From contig JACJKV010000009.1 of assembly GCA_016901755.1 (NCBI GenBank), positions 1-64,000 on the forward strand: a stretch of DNA of 64,000 nucleotides, given 5' to 3'. Source of the DNA: Thomasclavelia spiroformis. GTDB taxonomy: Bacteria > Bacillota_I > Bacilli_A > Erysipelotrichales > Coprobacillaceae. The position numbers and the translations under genes were made by a program. Under the pieces are notes generated by a model. It saw only the letters and a list, made by a program, of their open reading frames with translations, did not search any database and had not been told where the DNA came from. Shown in pieces: positions 16,528 through 26,757 of the stretch (position 1 is its first letter; the number at the start of each line of letters is the position of its first letter).

Positions 16528-18918
16528 TTAAGCTCTTAAAACAGCGTTGAAATCTTTTTCTATAGCTTTCAGGATTTTTTCCATGACTTCATTGATTTCC
16601 TGTTCTTTCAAGGTCTTTTTATCATCCTGGAAAGTCAGACTGATAGCAACTGATTTTTTACCGGATTCAATATGTTCACCAGCATAAACATCAAATATTT
16701 CTGTTGATTTAACCAGTCTGTTACTTGATTTCATAATTTTCTGACATACATCATAAGCTGGAATAGTTTCATCCATCACTAAAGCAATATCTCTGGTAAC
16801 TGCTGGATACTGAGGAATTGGCTGATATTTGACTTTACCAGTTTTAACATTTAAGATTGCTGTCAGATTTAATTCTGCAACATATACATCTTTAACATCA
16901 TATTTCTTTTCCATCAGTGGATGAACATTTCCAATAATACCGACAATTTCCTTACCCATCTGAATATAGGCACTTCTTCCTGGATGATATGATCCATGAT
17001 CATTTTCAACACGAACCAGCTGGTAACGGCTGTCACTGATGCCTAATTTTTCAAAGATCGTTTCTACAAATCCTTTCAGCAGATAGTAATCAGCTTTATA
17101 GGAAATCTGTCTAAATGGCAGACTCTGATATTCTCCAGTGCAGGCAATGGCCAGATTCTGCAGTTCCTGATCTTGACTGTAGGTAGCTGATAATTCAAAT
17201 AAATGAGCATCTTTGATATTTCTTGACTGATTATAATTAATAACCTGTAACAATGAACCAATCAGTGACTGACGAGTGACACTTCTTTCTTCCCCTAAAG
17301 GCATAGCCAGTTTAATGGCATCTCCATGATGGAAAATATTAAAGTCATTAACTAATGCTGGTGAAGTCAGCGTATAAGTTAATGTTTCATGTAATCCCAG
17401 ATCTTTTAATAAAACCTGGATCATATGCTTTTTAGCTTGCATATCTGTTCTTTTACCGATCGTCATTGACATTTCAGGTAAAGTTGATGGAATATTATCA
17501 AAACCATACATACGTACGACTTCTTCAATTAAATCAGCAGCAACGGTCATATCATTACGATAAGCTGGCACTTTCACATTAAATGTTTCATCATCTAAAG
17601 TATATTCAAATTTTAATGAAGAAAAGATATCAGCAATTTCTTCAGTTTTGATATGAGTCCCTAATAATCCGTTAACCTGTGATGTTGATACTGAAATATA
17701 TTTATCTTCAATATCTAAAGGTGTTGATACTGTTTCATATATTTCCTGAGCATCAGCTAAATCTTCCAGTAAATTGGCACATCTTTCCAGAATATTCAAA
17801 GAATTTGCTGTATTTAAAGCACCTTTGATATAATGCTGTGAAGCATCAGTCAATAAATTTAAACGACGTGCCGTTTCTCTTAAACTTGGACCATCAAAAG
17901 TTGCCACTTCAATAACGATATTTTTAGTATTTTCATCAATTTTTGTACTGTCTGCACCCATTACCCCAGCAATGCAGCCAATACCATCATCAGTTGAAAC
18001 AATAATATCCTGTGGTTCAATCTTATATTCTAAACCATCAAGCATTGTATCTTTAACATCAAATCCAGTTTTGATCACAAATTCTTTCTTATTTAACTTA
18101 TCATAGTCATACATATGAATAGGCTGACCAGTTTCTAACATTACATAATTGGAAATATCAACGATATTATTAATAGGTTTGATTCCTGAAGCCAGTAATG
18201 CTGTACGCAGCCATTGTGGTGATTCTTTAGTTGTTACACCTTTGATCAGTTTAGCCCCAAAAAATGGACACAGCTCAGTTTCTACCTTCACAGAAAGACC
18301 ACTGCCAGGCATTCCTTTCGCTTTAACTTCCGGTAAGGTAACATCTCTTTTTAATACTGCTGCTACTTCATACGCCAATGAAGTTAAAGCCATACAGTCA
18401 GCACGATTAGGTGTTAAACCAATTTCTAAAATCGTATCCTTAAGTCCCATATAAGCCAAAGGATCTTCTCCTACAGGTGCATCAGCCGGTAAAACATGAA
18501 TACCATCTTTATCTTCAGGACGTAATAAACGCTGATTCAGTCCTAATTCTGCAATGGAACAGATCATTCCATTAGATTCCTGTCCACGGATCGTACTCTT
18601 TTTAATGACGAAGCCTTCACCCAGATCACAGCCTGGATTAGCTACGATTACTTTTTGTCCAGCAGCAACATTAGGTGCCCCACAAACGATCTGATGAACT
18701 TCTCCTGGTCTGACTTCTACCTGACAGACATTCAGATGATCACTGTCAGGATGAGGTACACATTCCTGGACATATCCAATCGTCATTTCATTACCACGAG
18801 CTAAAGGATGCATCCCTTCAACTTCCAGACCGATTGACGTGATTTTTGCAGCCAAAGATGCAGGATCCTGATCATCTACTTTTACATATTTATTTAATAA
18901 ATTTAAACTTACATCCAT
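16528..18918 (-). CDS. pheT: Phenylalanyl-tRNA synthetase beta subunit
   Basis: The 796-residue subunit has the EMAP-like tRNA-binding domain near residues 45-150, the B3/B4 domain with the Phe-tRNA editing site (about 210-380), the B5 domains, the pseudo-catalytic core and the C-terminal FDX-ACB domain (about 705-796, FDVYAGEHIESGKKSVAIS). Length is standard. It begins six bases after pheS and is co-transcribed with it under T-box control. No anomalies. Confidence 0.96.
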   Translation of the reverse strand: MDVSLNLLNKYVKVDDQDPASLAAKITSIGLEVEGMHPLARGNEMTIGYVQECVPHPDSDHLNVCQVEVRPGEVHQIVCGAPNVAAGQKVIVANPGCDLGEGFVIKKSTIRGQESNGMICSIAELGLNQRLLRPEDKDGIHVLPADAPVGEDPLAYMGLKDTILEIGLTPNRADCMALTSLAYEVAAVLKRDVTLPEVKAKGMPGSGLSVKVETELCPFFGAKLIKGVTTKESPQWLRTALLASGIKPINNIVDISNYVMLETGQPIHMYDYDKLNKKEFVIKTGFDVKDTMLDGLEYKIEPQDIIVSTDDGIGCIAGVMGADSTKIDENTKNIVIEVATFDGPSLRETARRLNLLTDASQHYIKGALNTANSLNILERCANLLEDLADAQEIYETVSTPLDIEDKYISVSTSQVNGLLGTHIKTEEIADIFSSLKFEYTLDDETFNVKVPAYRNDMTVAADLIEEVVRMYGFDNIPSTLPEMSMTIGKRTDMQAKKHMIQVLLKDLGLHETLTYTLTSPALVNDFNIFHHGDAIKLAMPLGEERSVTRQSLIGSLLQVINYNQSRNIKDAHLFELSATYSQDQELQNLAIACTGEYQSLPFRQISYKADYYLLKGFVETIFEKLGISDSRYQLVRVENDHGSYHPGRSAYIQMGKEIVGIIGNVHPLMEKKYDVKDVYVAELNLTAILNVKTGKVKYQPIPQYPAVTRDIALVMDETIPAYDVCQKIMKSSNRLVKSTEIFDVYAGEHIESGKKSVAISLTFQDDKKTLKEQEINEVMEKILKAIEKDFNAVLRA

Positions 18919-18924
18919 ATCCTC

Positions 18925-19962
18925 TTACTCCTCTTTTACAAACTGATTTAAAAATCTGATATCATCATTATAGAAATCACGAATATTATCAATACCATAT
19001 TTCAGCATAGCTACACGTTCAATACCAATACCGAAGGCAAATCCCTGATAAACTGTACTGTCAAAACCACACATATCCAAAACTTTAGGATTTACCATAC
19101 CAGCACCTAAAATTTCGATCCAGCCTGTACCTTTACACATCGCACAGCCTTTACCACCACAGTGATGACAGGAAATATCAACTTCTACTGATGGTTCAGT
19201 AAAAGGAAAATATGAAGGACGTAATCTGATTTCACGCTTTTCCCCAAAGAATTTACGGGCAAAAACTTCCAGTGTTCCTTTCAAATCTGCCAAAGTAATA
19301 TTTTTATCGATAACTAAACCTTCACATTGCATAAACTGATGCGAATGTGTAGCATCGTCATCATCACGACGATAAGTTTTACCAGGACAAATAACTTTGA
19401 TTGGTCCTTTTCCTTTAGCAGCAAGCAAAGTATGTGCCTGAACTGGAGAAGTATGAGTTCTCATCAGTGTGTTTTCATCAATATAGAACGTATCCTGCAT
19501 ATCTCTAGCGGGATGTCCTTTAGGTAAATTCATCAATTCAAAGTTAAAATAATCAGTTTCAACTTCAGGTCCTTCCGCAATCTGATAACCCATTCCTAAA
19601 AACAGATCTTCCAGCTGGGCAACAATAATTGATAAAGGATGCATCGTTCCCTGATTTAATGAATAGCCAGGTAACGTCAGATCAATGCTTTCACTGTTGA
19701 TCTGATCAATAATAGCCTGATTTTCCAGCTGATCTTTTTTATCTTCCACAGCTTTAGAAAGATCCTGTTTAACTTTATTGCTGGTTTGACCAAATGTTTT
19801 TCTTTCTTCTATGGCCATATTCTTCATTGCTTTCATAGCTTCCTGAATAGGACCTTTTTTTCCTAAATAATGTACACGAATATCATTTAATTCTTTCAAA
19901 GATGAACAGGCTTCGATCTTGGCCAACGCTTCATCTTTGATCTTAATTAATTCATTTTCCAC
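18925..19962 (-). CDS. pheS: Phenylalanyl-tRNA synthetase alpha subunit
   Basis: This 345-residue class II catalytic subunit has an N-terminal coiled coil (about 1-85) and motif 2/3 residues: QMTHSHQF-like [10 protein letters not shown] and [18 protein letters not shown] near the end. [13 protein letters not shown] stretch near residue 265 looks like a zinc site, which is common in the family. The (alpha-beta)2 enzyme charges tRNA-Phe. It is preceded by a T-box leader with its own promoter. Confidence 0.96.
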   Translation of the reverse strand: MENELIKIKDEALAKIEACSSLKELNDIRVHYLGKKGPIQEAMKAMKNMAIEERKTFGQTSNKVKQDLSKAVEDKKDQLENQAIIDQINSESIDLTLPGYSLNQGTMHPLSIIVAQLEDLFLGMGYQIAEGPEVETDYFNFELMNLPKGHPARDMQDTFYIDENTLMRTHTSPVQAHTLLAAKGKGPIKVICPGKTYRRDDDDATHSHQFMQCEGLVIDKNITLADLKGTLEVFARKFFGEKREIRLRPSYFPFTEPSVEVDISCHHCGGKGCAMCKGTGWIEILGAGMVNPKVLDMCGFDSTVYQGFAFGIGIERVAMLKYGIDNIRDFYNDDIRFLNQFVKEE

Positions 19963-19982
19963 CTTTATTCCTCCTTAAATAT

Positions 19983-20194
19983 AAAAAACTCATCCCTGTT
20001 TAGGAACGAGTTGATCGCGGTACCATCCTAATTCATGTTTTGACATGCCCTTACTTAACTTTAACGCAGTTTCACGTCACTGATTAGGTGCTCTCCATGG
20101 TGAATTCAATAATATATCTGTAGAAGTTTCCAGCATCTCTTCCTCTCTGTAACAGCCTCTATTATTTACTGATCCATTTCATCGATTTATATAC
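19983..20194 (-). promoter_or_regulatory. T-box leader of pheST
   Basis: The minus strand shows the T-box core (ATGGTACCGCG, about 20015-20027) and a terminator (AACTCGTTCC with GGGATGAGTT, followed by T-run, about 19984-20012). An upstream stem I has the AGAGAG start. TTC, the Phe codon, in the context GAATTCACC (about 20098-20106) is a likely specifier. Confidence 0.92.
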
Positions 20195-20200
20195 TTCACC

Positions 20201-20228
20201 ATTATATCAAATTTCTTGCTGAAAACAA
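20201..20228 (-). promoter_or_regulatory. Promoter of the pheST T-box transcript
   Basis: TTGTTT (20223-20228) and a perfect TATAAT (20201-20206) are separated by 16 bases on the minus strand. It lies 18 bases after the stop of the methyltransferase gene, so pheST has its own start of transcription. Confidence 0.7.
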
Positions 20229-20245
20229 GCTAAATTTCATCGGTA

Positions 20246-20959
20246 TCAGCGAAAATGATACATCATGATGCTTCCTGCAACAGCTACATTAAGCGATTCA
20301 ATCGTGGAAATGGGAATATAGACTACCTCATCACATAACGCTAAAAGCTTATGATCCATCCCATTTCCCTCATTACCTAAAATAAAAGCCAGCTTCTTTC
20401 TTTTCGCTATCATATCAATTTCCTTACCATTTTCTAAAGCACTGCCAATAACCGTAACCCCATTTTGCTGGAGCTGGACAATCACTTCCTCTAAATCCCG
20501 ATAAATACACGAAATATGAAAATGAGCTCCCTGCATTGATCGTAACAGTTTATCATTATAAAGATCAACACACTGTTTAGAAAGAATGATCTGATCAATA
20601 CCAAACGCTAATGCTGTTCTAACCAGGGTCCCAATATTACCTGGATCCTGTAAATTATCTAACAGCAGATATCTGTTCCCCATAATCAGCTCATTATTTT
20701 TCTGAATACGACATCTGGCCATGATTGGCTGTGGCGTTTTAGTAAAAGCCAGCTTAGCCATGACCTCCTTTGATACCAGCAGATTTTCCACTCCCATATC
20801 AACAGGTGCAGTTGAAATAACCAAATCAGCCTGATGAGTGCGTACAGCTTCTTCAACCAGATGCATCGACTCCACCAGATAATATTGCTGACGATACTTT
20901 TTCTGTTTTAATTTCATTAATTCCTTGATCGTTTTATTATGTATAGATGTTATCATCAT
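20246..20959 (-). CDS. TrmH/SpoU-family RNA 2'-O-methyltransferase
   Basis: The 237-residue protein has an N-terminal substrate-binding domain (about 1-80) and the SPOUT catalytic domain with the deep trefoil knot. The segments are LLDNLQDPGNIGTLVRTA (motif 1), LGNEGNGM (motif 2) and VYIPISTIESLNVAVAG (motif 3 with the conserved Ser-Leu-Asn-Val). It transfers methyl from SAM to a ribose 2'-OH in rRNA or tRNA. The position upstream of pheS matches B. subtilis ysgA. A start at 20956, next to 20959, is equally possible. Confidence 0.9.
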   Translation of the reverse strand: MMITSIHNKTIKELMKLKQKKYRQQYYLVESMHLVEEAVRTHQADLVISTAPVDMGVENLLVSKEVMAKLAFTKTPQPIMARCRIQKNNELIMGNRYLLLDNLQDPGNIGTLVRTALAFGIDQIILSKQCVDLYNDKLLRSMQGAHFHISCIYRDLEEVIVQLQQNGVTVIGSALENGKEIDMIAKRKKLAFILGNEGNGMDHKLLALCDEVVYIPISTIESLNVAVAGSIMMYHFR

Positions 20960-20966
20960 TATTCCC

Positions 20967-21941
20967 CTATTCTTTCATCAAATCTTTTGCACAGCGATAT
21001 CCATAAAGACTATCTGTCTCCTTGACCGCTTTAACGATGGCTTTGGCCAGAACATAACTGGCCAGGGTTCCAACCGCATCTTCACTGGCTTGAACTTTAC
21101 CCGTCGTCAAAGCATAAACCGTATCGCCATCCATTGATGTATTGACTGGTCTAATGGTACGGGCTATGCCGTTGCTGGCCATCGCAGCCACTTTATTCAT
21201 TTGCGCTTTATCAAGCCTGGCATTAGTAATAATTGCTGCAATCGTCGTATTGGTAACTGCCTGGTGAGTTTCAATGATTCCCTTGATCATTTCCATTTCA
21301 CTATCAAGCATGATCTTTCCTGTTTGATCCAGCAATCCCGCCAGCTGATGCCTTGAATCTACATCATAAACATCTCCAATCGCATTAACTGCGACGATTG
21401 CTCCCACCTGCAGCGCTCCCGCTTCCATTGCAAAACAGCCAAGCCCTGCTTTCATACATCTTTCCATGCCGTATAGCTTGCCTACTGTAGCGCCCATACC
21501 GGCACCGACATTGCCATTACGTTCACGATTTTTTTCACTGTCGCAACAGGCACGATAGCCCATCTGACGGTCAGGACGGACAGTGCCCGAAACACAGCTT
21601 AAATCAAAAATACAGGATCCTACGACAATCGGTACTATAACATCATGTACGGCCAGACCAATCTTTTTTTCTTCCAGATACTGCATGATTCCACTGGCAC
21701 AGTCCAGCCCATAAGCCGATCCCCCACTTAAAAACAGACCATGAATCCCCTGATTGCTGGCACAAGGATCAAGTAACGCTGTTTCTCGAGAGGCAGGACC
21801 ACCACCGCGGATATCTACCCCACAGATTGCTCCATCTGGAACAATAATGACACTGCAGCCTGTCGCATTTTCAATATCATCAGCATGTCCAATACGAACA
21901 TTGGATATATCATGGATACTTATTTCTTTTAGTGTTTTCAT
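20967..21941 (-). CDS. P1-family (S58, DmpA-like) aminopeptidase
   Basis: The 324-residue product belongs to the autoproteolytic P1 peptidases. Visible blocks are VRIGHADDIENATGCSVI at the N-terminus, RGGGPASRETALLDP, LSGGSAYGLDCASG and AGMGATVGKL. VTNTTIAAIITNARL (about 245-259) contains the self-cleavage site at which the N-terminal Thr becomes the nucleophile in the family. Members release N-terminal or beta-amino acids or act on cyclic peptides; substrate is unknown here. It overlaps the next gene (ATGA). No signal peptide, so it is cytosolic. Confidence 0.88.
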   Translation of the reverse strand: MKTLKEISIHDISNVRIGHADDIENATGCSVIIVPDGAICGVDIRGGGPASRETALLDPCASNQGIHGLFLSGGSAYGLDCASGIMQYLEEKKIGLAVHDVIVPIVVGSCIFDLSCVSGTVRPDRQMGYRACCDSEKNRERNGNVGAGMGATVGKLYGMERCMKAGLGCFAMEAGALQVGAIVAVNAIGDVYDVDSRHQLAGLLDQTGKIMLDSEMEMIKGIIETHQAVTNTTIAAIITNARLDKAQMNKVAAMASNGIARTIRPVNTSMDGDTVYALTTGKVQASEDAVGTLASYVLAKAIVKAVKETDSLYGYRCAKDLMKE

Positions 21942-22606
21942 ATAACTGTCTCCTTAAGCTGTTTTTCCCGTAATCGATATTCTGGTAAGCGTTTTTCTAT
22001 TTCCGCATAAAATCGTGCTGAATGATTAGGTTCGATAAAATGACATAATTCATGAATAATAACATAATCAATCAGTTCTTGAGGTAAAAAGATCAGTGAA
22101 AAATTAAATGTAATTTTATTTTTTAAATAAAAACAGGAGCCCCACCTGCTTTTCATCTTTCTTATCGTAATTTCTGGCATTGGTCGATGAAAATCGCTGC
22201 TGATATAATACTGTACTTTCTTTTCAATATAATTTAGCAGCAATCCCGTAAGAAAATTATCAAGAACAGGCTGGATATGACGATCATAAACATAAATATC
22301 ATGTTCATGCATCACACAGCGACGAATCTTCAGATCTTTGACGATCAGCTCATATCTATTGTCAAAAACTTCAACATAACCATGATCCTGATAGCTGACT
22401 CGCTGATGATAACTGGAAAGCTGCTGTATGATCATAGCACGATTTTTGTAAATAAAGGCATCGATCTGTTTTTCGCTGTAATAACGCGATGCAGAAATGA
22501 TGATTTTTCCATCACGTATTCGTAAATAACAGTTTTTAATATTTTTATAATGTATTTCACATTCGATCTTCCAATCATCGATCATGATGTTTTTTTTAAC
22601 CGTCAT
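21938..22606 (-). CDS. YgjP-like zinc metallopeptidase (DUF45)
   Basis: The 222-residue protein has the gluzincin-like HExxH signature HELCHFI with EPNHSARFY, the third ligand region (about residue 170-190), and the PEITIRKMKSRWGSC block typical of the YgjP/WLM-related family. It is an intracellular metal-dependent hydrolase of unknown target. Its stop overlaps the next gene's start (ATGA). Its start at 22606 has AGAGGAA about 7 bases upstream. Confidence 0.85.
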   Translation of the reverse strand: MTVKKNIMIDDWKIECEIHYKNIKNCYLRIRDGKIIISASRYYSEKQIDAFIYKNRAMIIQQLSSYHQRVSYQDHGYVEVFDNRYELIVKDLKIRRCVMHEHDIYVYDRHIQPVLDNFLTGLLLNYIEKKVQYYISSDFHRPMPEITIRKMKSRWGSCFYLKNKITFNFSLIFLPQELIDYVIIHELCHFIEPNHSARFYAEIEKRLPEYRLREKQLKETVI

Positions 22607-22652
22607 GTATAAATTCCTCTTTTCTGTTCACCCTATAAGCGGAGTGATCAAC

Positions 22653-22847
22653 ATGGATATCAGACAAGCAATCTATGCAAAGCTGCATAATGTTTCACCT
22701 GCGGAACTGAAAGTCATTATAGATGATGGCATTGCCTCTAAGGAAGAAACCATTCTTCCCGGGTTAGGAGTACTGTTTGAATCATATTATAATTCTCTCA
22801 GTTCAAAAGATGAATTGCTGCAGCAATTAAGTCAATTACTAAAATAG
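22653..22847 (+). CDS. sspI: Small acid-soluble spore protein SspI-like
   Basis: The 64-residue product starts at the ATG at 22653, preceded by GGAGTGATC; an upstream extension is unlikely. It contains HNVSPAELKVIIDDGI and the block EETILPGLGVLFESYYN. The MLPGLGVLFE core is the hallmark of B. subtilis SspI. SASPs coat spore DNA or occur as minor spore proteins under SigG control. This is the strongest sign in the window that the organism sporulates. The gene is diverged from the metallopeptidase and ends at a terminator. Confidence 0.88.
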   Translation: MDIRQAIYAKLHNVSPAELKVIIDDGIASKEETILPGLGVLFESYYNSLSSKDELLQQLSQLLK

Positions 22848-22868
22848 GCTCTATCAGAGTCTATTTTT
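22842..22868. terminator. Bidirectional terminator after sspI
   Basis: The stem TAGGCTC/GAGTCTA, one G-T pair, is framed by A and T residues. It separates sspI from the converging membrane-protein operon. Confidence 0.7.
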
Positions 22869-23306
22869 ATATATCTGTTTAGCTGATCTTAATATCATAA
22901 AGACAAGCAACATGATCATATCATATTGAAATAATGATGGTAAAGGTAAAACAAATACCATGACCAGTAAAACCGCCATCACCACAAATACCAGCCAGTG
23001 AAGCGAATAATCATGTTCTCTAAACATAAAACGAATCTTACTGTGATGAGTTTCATCATACCAGTCGGTTATGATTTTATAAAGTTCAAACAGCAGATAA
23101 TTCCAGATCCACACCAGAAAGAAATACATTGAAGTATAAATGCTGTTTAAAAAAATACGGCGCAAAGATGACAGAAAATCAATATCATAGTATTGTGCGA
23201 TATCATAGCCAAAAGCCAGCAAGGCAATCAAAAAGGTCATAATCCCATTACGAGCCAGATAAATAATCAAAAAATCTTTTTTTATTTTCGAAAGATAGCT
23301 ATTCAT
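22854..23306 (-). CDS. Membrane protein, unknown function
   Basis: Starting at 23306 behind AGGTGAAC, the 150-residue product has four hydrophobic segments: about 15-38, 50-72, 103-121 and 126-143. A basic stretch rich in His and Arg (DETHHSKIRFMFREHD) sits between the second and third. No family is recognised. It overlaps the partner gene by 8 bases. Confidence 0.75.
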   Translation of the reverse strand: MNSYLSKIKKDFLIIYLARNGIMTFLIALLAFGYDIAQYYDIDFLSSLRRIFLNSIYTSMYFFLVWIWNYLLFELYKIITDWYDETHHSKIRFMFREHDYSLHWLVFVVMAVLLVMVFVLPLPSLFQYDMIMLLVFMILRSAKQIYKNRL

Positions 23307-24138
23307 GCTGTTCACCTGCCTCACGGGTAAAATTCATTTTAAAAGTATAGTTTTCTTTCTGATCATTACTGAAAATAACGACCACACTTAACTTTTTATC
23401 TAACAGTGAGCCACGACTTTGACTGTCATGTTCGTAAGTTTCATAATTTGATACATTCACATAGTCTTTAGAAGGCATACTGATTTTTTTGAAAACGATA
23501 TAATTATCATCATCTTCTTCATCCTGGCTTTCATCTTTAACATAACGGTATTCTACTGAAACCATTGGGTATTCCTTAATGATTTCTTTATTCGTTGTTG
23601 TCAGATAGCCTAAACGCATAAAGTCTTCACTGATACAGGCATTTTCAATACGAAATTCCTTATTAAAACAGTAAATAGCCTGAATCGCATGCATTTTCAC
23701 TTTCTTAGTCAATACAACAGTATCATCAGCTTTCATTTCAAAACGCACTTCATCAACCTTTTTCAGTGATTTGGCAGTTTCATTATTTTCTAAAGTATAA
23801 GTATGATTGACCTCATAAACTACAGGATAATCTATGCGATACTGTTTTCCATCACTTTTCAAAATAAAAGACAATGTACACTGCTCACCATCCTGTATTC
23901 TTTCAACAGCTGTAAAACTGATCTTTCCATCTCCACAATAATAATTACTTTGATCTTTAAACAGTTTAAAATCTGACAGCTGACATTCTTTACTGTCGAT
24001 AGAAAGCAGATAATCATAATAGGTAATCGTTCCATAAGTCTGAAAAGAATAAATATCATAAAGAAAATAAAGCGACAAGGAAACAACTACGGTAAATAAT
24101 ATTGTAATTAATAAATTAGACTGATGCTTTTTTTTCAT
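23299..24138 (-). CDS. Membrane-anchored extracytoplasmic protein, unknown function
   Basis: The start at 24138 follows GGTGATA; upstream in-frame codons are improbable. The 279-residue protein has one N-terminal transmembrane helix (about 9-28), then an extracellular beta-rich domain containing several Cys (for example YYCGDG), an acidic loop QDEEDDDN and a Lys-rich end. It is co-translated with the four-helix membrane protein behind it, so the two may form a complex. I do not recognise the family. Confidence 0.75.
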   Translation of the reverse strand: MKKKHQSNLLITILFTVVVSLSLYFLYDIYSFQTYGTITYYDYLLSIDSKECQLSDFKLFKDQSNYYCGDGKISFTAVERIQDGEQCTLSFILKSDGKQYRIDYPVVYEVNHTYTLENNETAKSLKKVDEVRFEMKADDTVVLTKKVKMHAIQAIYCFNKEFRIENACISEDFMRLGYLTTTNKEIIKEYPMVSVEYRYVKDESQDEEDDDNYIVFKKISMPSKDYVNVSNYETYEHDSQSRGSLLDKKLSVVVIFSNDQKENYTFKMNFTREAGEQHE

Positions 24139-24250
24139 TGTTATCACCGTCTTTATTATACACCATGCCCGATTTTTTACCAAACATACAAAATAATTGT
24201 TATTTAAAACTGCTTTTATGTTAAACTAGTAAATAGAAATGAGGGATAAT

Positions 24251-24952
24251 ATGTCAAAAAAACTTATTAATTTAATAAATCAGGGTTACGAACAGTACCA
24301 TGCCCAACATTTTGAACAGGCTATTGAAATCTGGAACGAAGCCTTTCAAAAACTGCAAAAAGAACTGAAAAAAAATAAGATCAGCTTCCTGCAGCTGGGA
24401 AACACTTTTGGTTTTGAAATCAGGATCGGAAACTGGCTCAAACAGCTGGCACAGCTTTATCTTTCAACAGCCCACTATGACCAGGCCATCACTTACTGTC
24501 AGGCTGTCATTTCGCTGTTTGAAGATGATAAATATATCATTGATTTTCATATCAATATCGCCAAAGCACTTTATGCCAAAAACAGCATAGCAGAAGCTAA
24601 CCAGCATTTTAATACATTATTAAAACGTTATCCTAATGATCTTCAGATCATTGAATCATATCTGCAATGTTTAAAATCAACAGATCCACTTCAATGTAAA
24701 GCCATCATCACTCAATATGTTCCTTTAACTTTGGAATATACAAGTGAAAGTGAATCGCTTTTTCACCTGTGCAAAGAAATTCTGTCATCACTTGGAGAAA
24801 ATGAACTGGCCAAAGACTATGGTGCAGTAAAAAAAATACAGAATGACTTTGGTAAAAGAAAACCAATCACTAAAAAAGTAAAGATTGGCAGAAATGATCC
24901 CTGTCCATGTGGCAGTGGTAAAAAATACAAAAACTGCTGTGGCAGAAAATAA
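24251..24952 (+). CDS. TPR-like protein with C-terminal SEC-C zinc motif
   Basis: The ATG at 24251 follows GAGGGAT and is preferred over the one at 24239. Residues about 5-200 form TPR-like helical repeats (for example [16 protein letters not shown] and [16 protein letters not shown]). The end [19 protein letters not shown] is the SEC-C motif known from SecA, a zinc-binding element that contacts SecB or the ribosome. The combination suggests an adaptor or chaperone role, but function is not established. It is followed after 14 bases by the ABC exporter gene. Confidence 0.85.
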   Translation: MSKKLINLINQGYEQYHAQHFEQAIEIWNEAFQKLQKELKKNKISFLQLGNTFGFEIRIGNWLKQLAQLYLSTAHYDQAITYCQAVISLFEDDKYIIDFHINIAKALYAKNSIAEANQHFNTLLKRYPNDLQIIESYLQCLKSTDPLQCKAIITQYVPLTLEYTSESESLFHLCKEILSSLGENELAKDYGAVKKIQNDFGKRKPITKKVKIGRNDPCPCGSGKKYKNCCGRK

Positions 24953-24966
24953 GGGGATGGATCACA

Positions 24967-26734
24967 TTGAAAAAATATTTTTTAAAAGATATTCTCAAAA
25001 AAATATATGCCCTGTTAGATAAGCATCAGAAATTCAGATTTGTGATCATCGTCCTGATCATGATCATCTCGGCTTTTTTAACCCAGTTAACACCTAAAGC
25101 CATTGGCTGGCTGACAGATGATATCTTAAATGTCGATAGTGTTGCTTTTGAAAAAGTCATTCCTTTTTTAACAGTGATCCTGGTAGTCAACGTAGTCAAC
25201 GAAGTCATCAAAATTATTCGTCGTGTCATGGTTGAAGACGTAGCGACCAGAACAGAAAAAAAAGCCCGTGGCATGGTCATTCAGTCTTTACTGATGGCCC
25301 CGTTATCATATTTCAGAAAAAACATGACCGGAAACATTCATGGTCGCTTAAACCGCTGTTTAGATGGTACGATCAAGCTGGAAAAACTGCTGTTCATGGA
25401 TTTTGCCCCAGCCGTATTCAATTCACTGGCTGCAGTCATTACCATTTTCATGACTTTACCAGTCACCTTAGCACTGCCTATGCTGCTGGTAGTTCCCATC
25501 GGTATCTTTATTGTATTAAAACAAATCAGCAGTCAAAAAGGAATTCGTGTAGAACTGCTGGAAAGCAAATCACAAATCGATGGTACGATCGTTGAACTGA
25601 TCAATGGCATCGAAGTCATCAGAATCTGTGACAGTGTGGATTTCGAAATCGATCGTTTTGATCAGAAATCAGAATTTCTTAGAAAAAAAGAAATGAATCA
25701 CCATAAGGCCATGGCCTTTTATGACTGCCTGAAATTTATTAATCAGGTTGTTTTTACCGTACTGATCATTGGCATTTCTACATACCTGGCAACCATCGGT
25801 ACTATTTCAATCGGGAGCGTACTCACTGCCTATTTATGTTTTAATCAGCTGATCAAACCATTAGAGGAATTACATCGTATCTTTGATGAAGTGGCCGAAT
25901 GTACCGTACTTGCCAGTGATTTCTTTGACATGGTAGAAATACCCCATGATTTTTCTTATCAGGAAACCAGAAATCTTAAAGATGACCATGACCATGAAAA
26001 CATCATTAAAGTCGAAGATCTTCATTTTTTCTATCCCGAAGATAAAAATCATCTGGTTTTAAATCATTTCAGTCTAAACATTGAAAAAGGAAAATATATC
26101 GGGATTGCTGGCCCATCAGGTTGTGGAAAATCATCACTGATCAAATCCATCTGTAAACTGGAAAAAGGCAATGGTAAAATATATCTGGATCATAAAGACA
26201 TCAGCTGCCTCAATCGAAAAGAAATAGCTGATATGCTGGCACTGGTTCCTCAAAACCCTTTTTTTGATTGCTGGCACCATCTATGAAAATATTACCTATG
26301 GAATTCAGCGCAAAGTAACTGACCATGAAGTGGAAGAAGCTGCCAGAAAAGCCTATATTTTAGATTATATCAACTCTCTGCCAGAAAAATTTGATTTCAT
26401 GGTTTCTGAAGGTGGAAACAACCTTTCCGGTGGTCAGCGTCAAAGAATCGCTATCGCACGTATTTTTTTACGCAAGCCTAAAATTCTTATTCTTGATGAA
26501 GCCACATCTGCTTTAGACAATACTTCAGAAAAACATATTCAGATGGAAATTGAAAAACTGCAGCATGAAAACAATACAACCATTATCGCTATTGCGCATC
26601 GTCTGACAACTTTAAAAAACTGTGATCGCATCATAGTATTAAATGAAGGTCAGATTGCAGAAGAAGGTCAATTCGATGAGCTTATCAGTCAACAAGGTAT
26701 TTTCAGTGATATGTATTACGGCCGATTAAAATAA
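24967..26734 (+). pseudogene. ABC exporter split by a one-base frameshift
   Basis: One half-transporter is encoded in two frames: 24967-26286 and 26264-26734. The start is TTG behind AAGGGG. Residues about 20-300 are six transmembrane helices (ABC_membrane); then come Walker A GIAGPSGCGKSS and the Q-loop LVPQNP. There the frame breaks. The second part resumes with AGTIYENITYG and has the signature LSGGQRQRIAIAR, Walker B ILILDEATSALD and the H-loop AHRL. A T7 run (26259-26265) reads correctly only as T6, giving about 588 residues. It is a pseudogene, a sequencing error or a slippage-dependent gene. Substrate unknown. Confidence 0.88.
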
Positions 26735-26757
26735 GGACAGCAAAAAGCTGTCCTTTA
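26731..26757. terminator. Bidirectional terminator between ABC exporter and hisC
   Basis: The 9-bp stem AAGGACAGC/GCTGTCCTT with a five-A loop separates the two converging genes. Confidence 0.8.

Noticed and set aside
26264-26734. A separate ATP-binding protein gene
   Set aside because: It lacks Walker A and continues the upstream transporter after one base; it is one broken gene.
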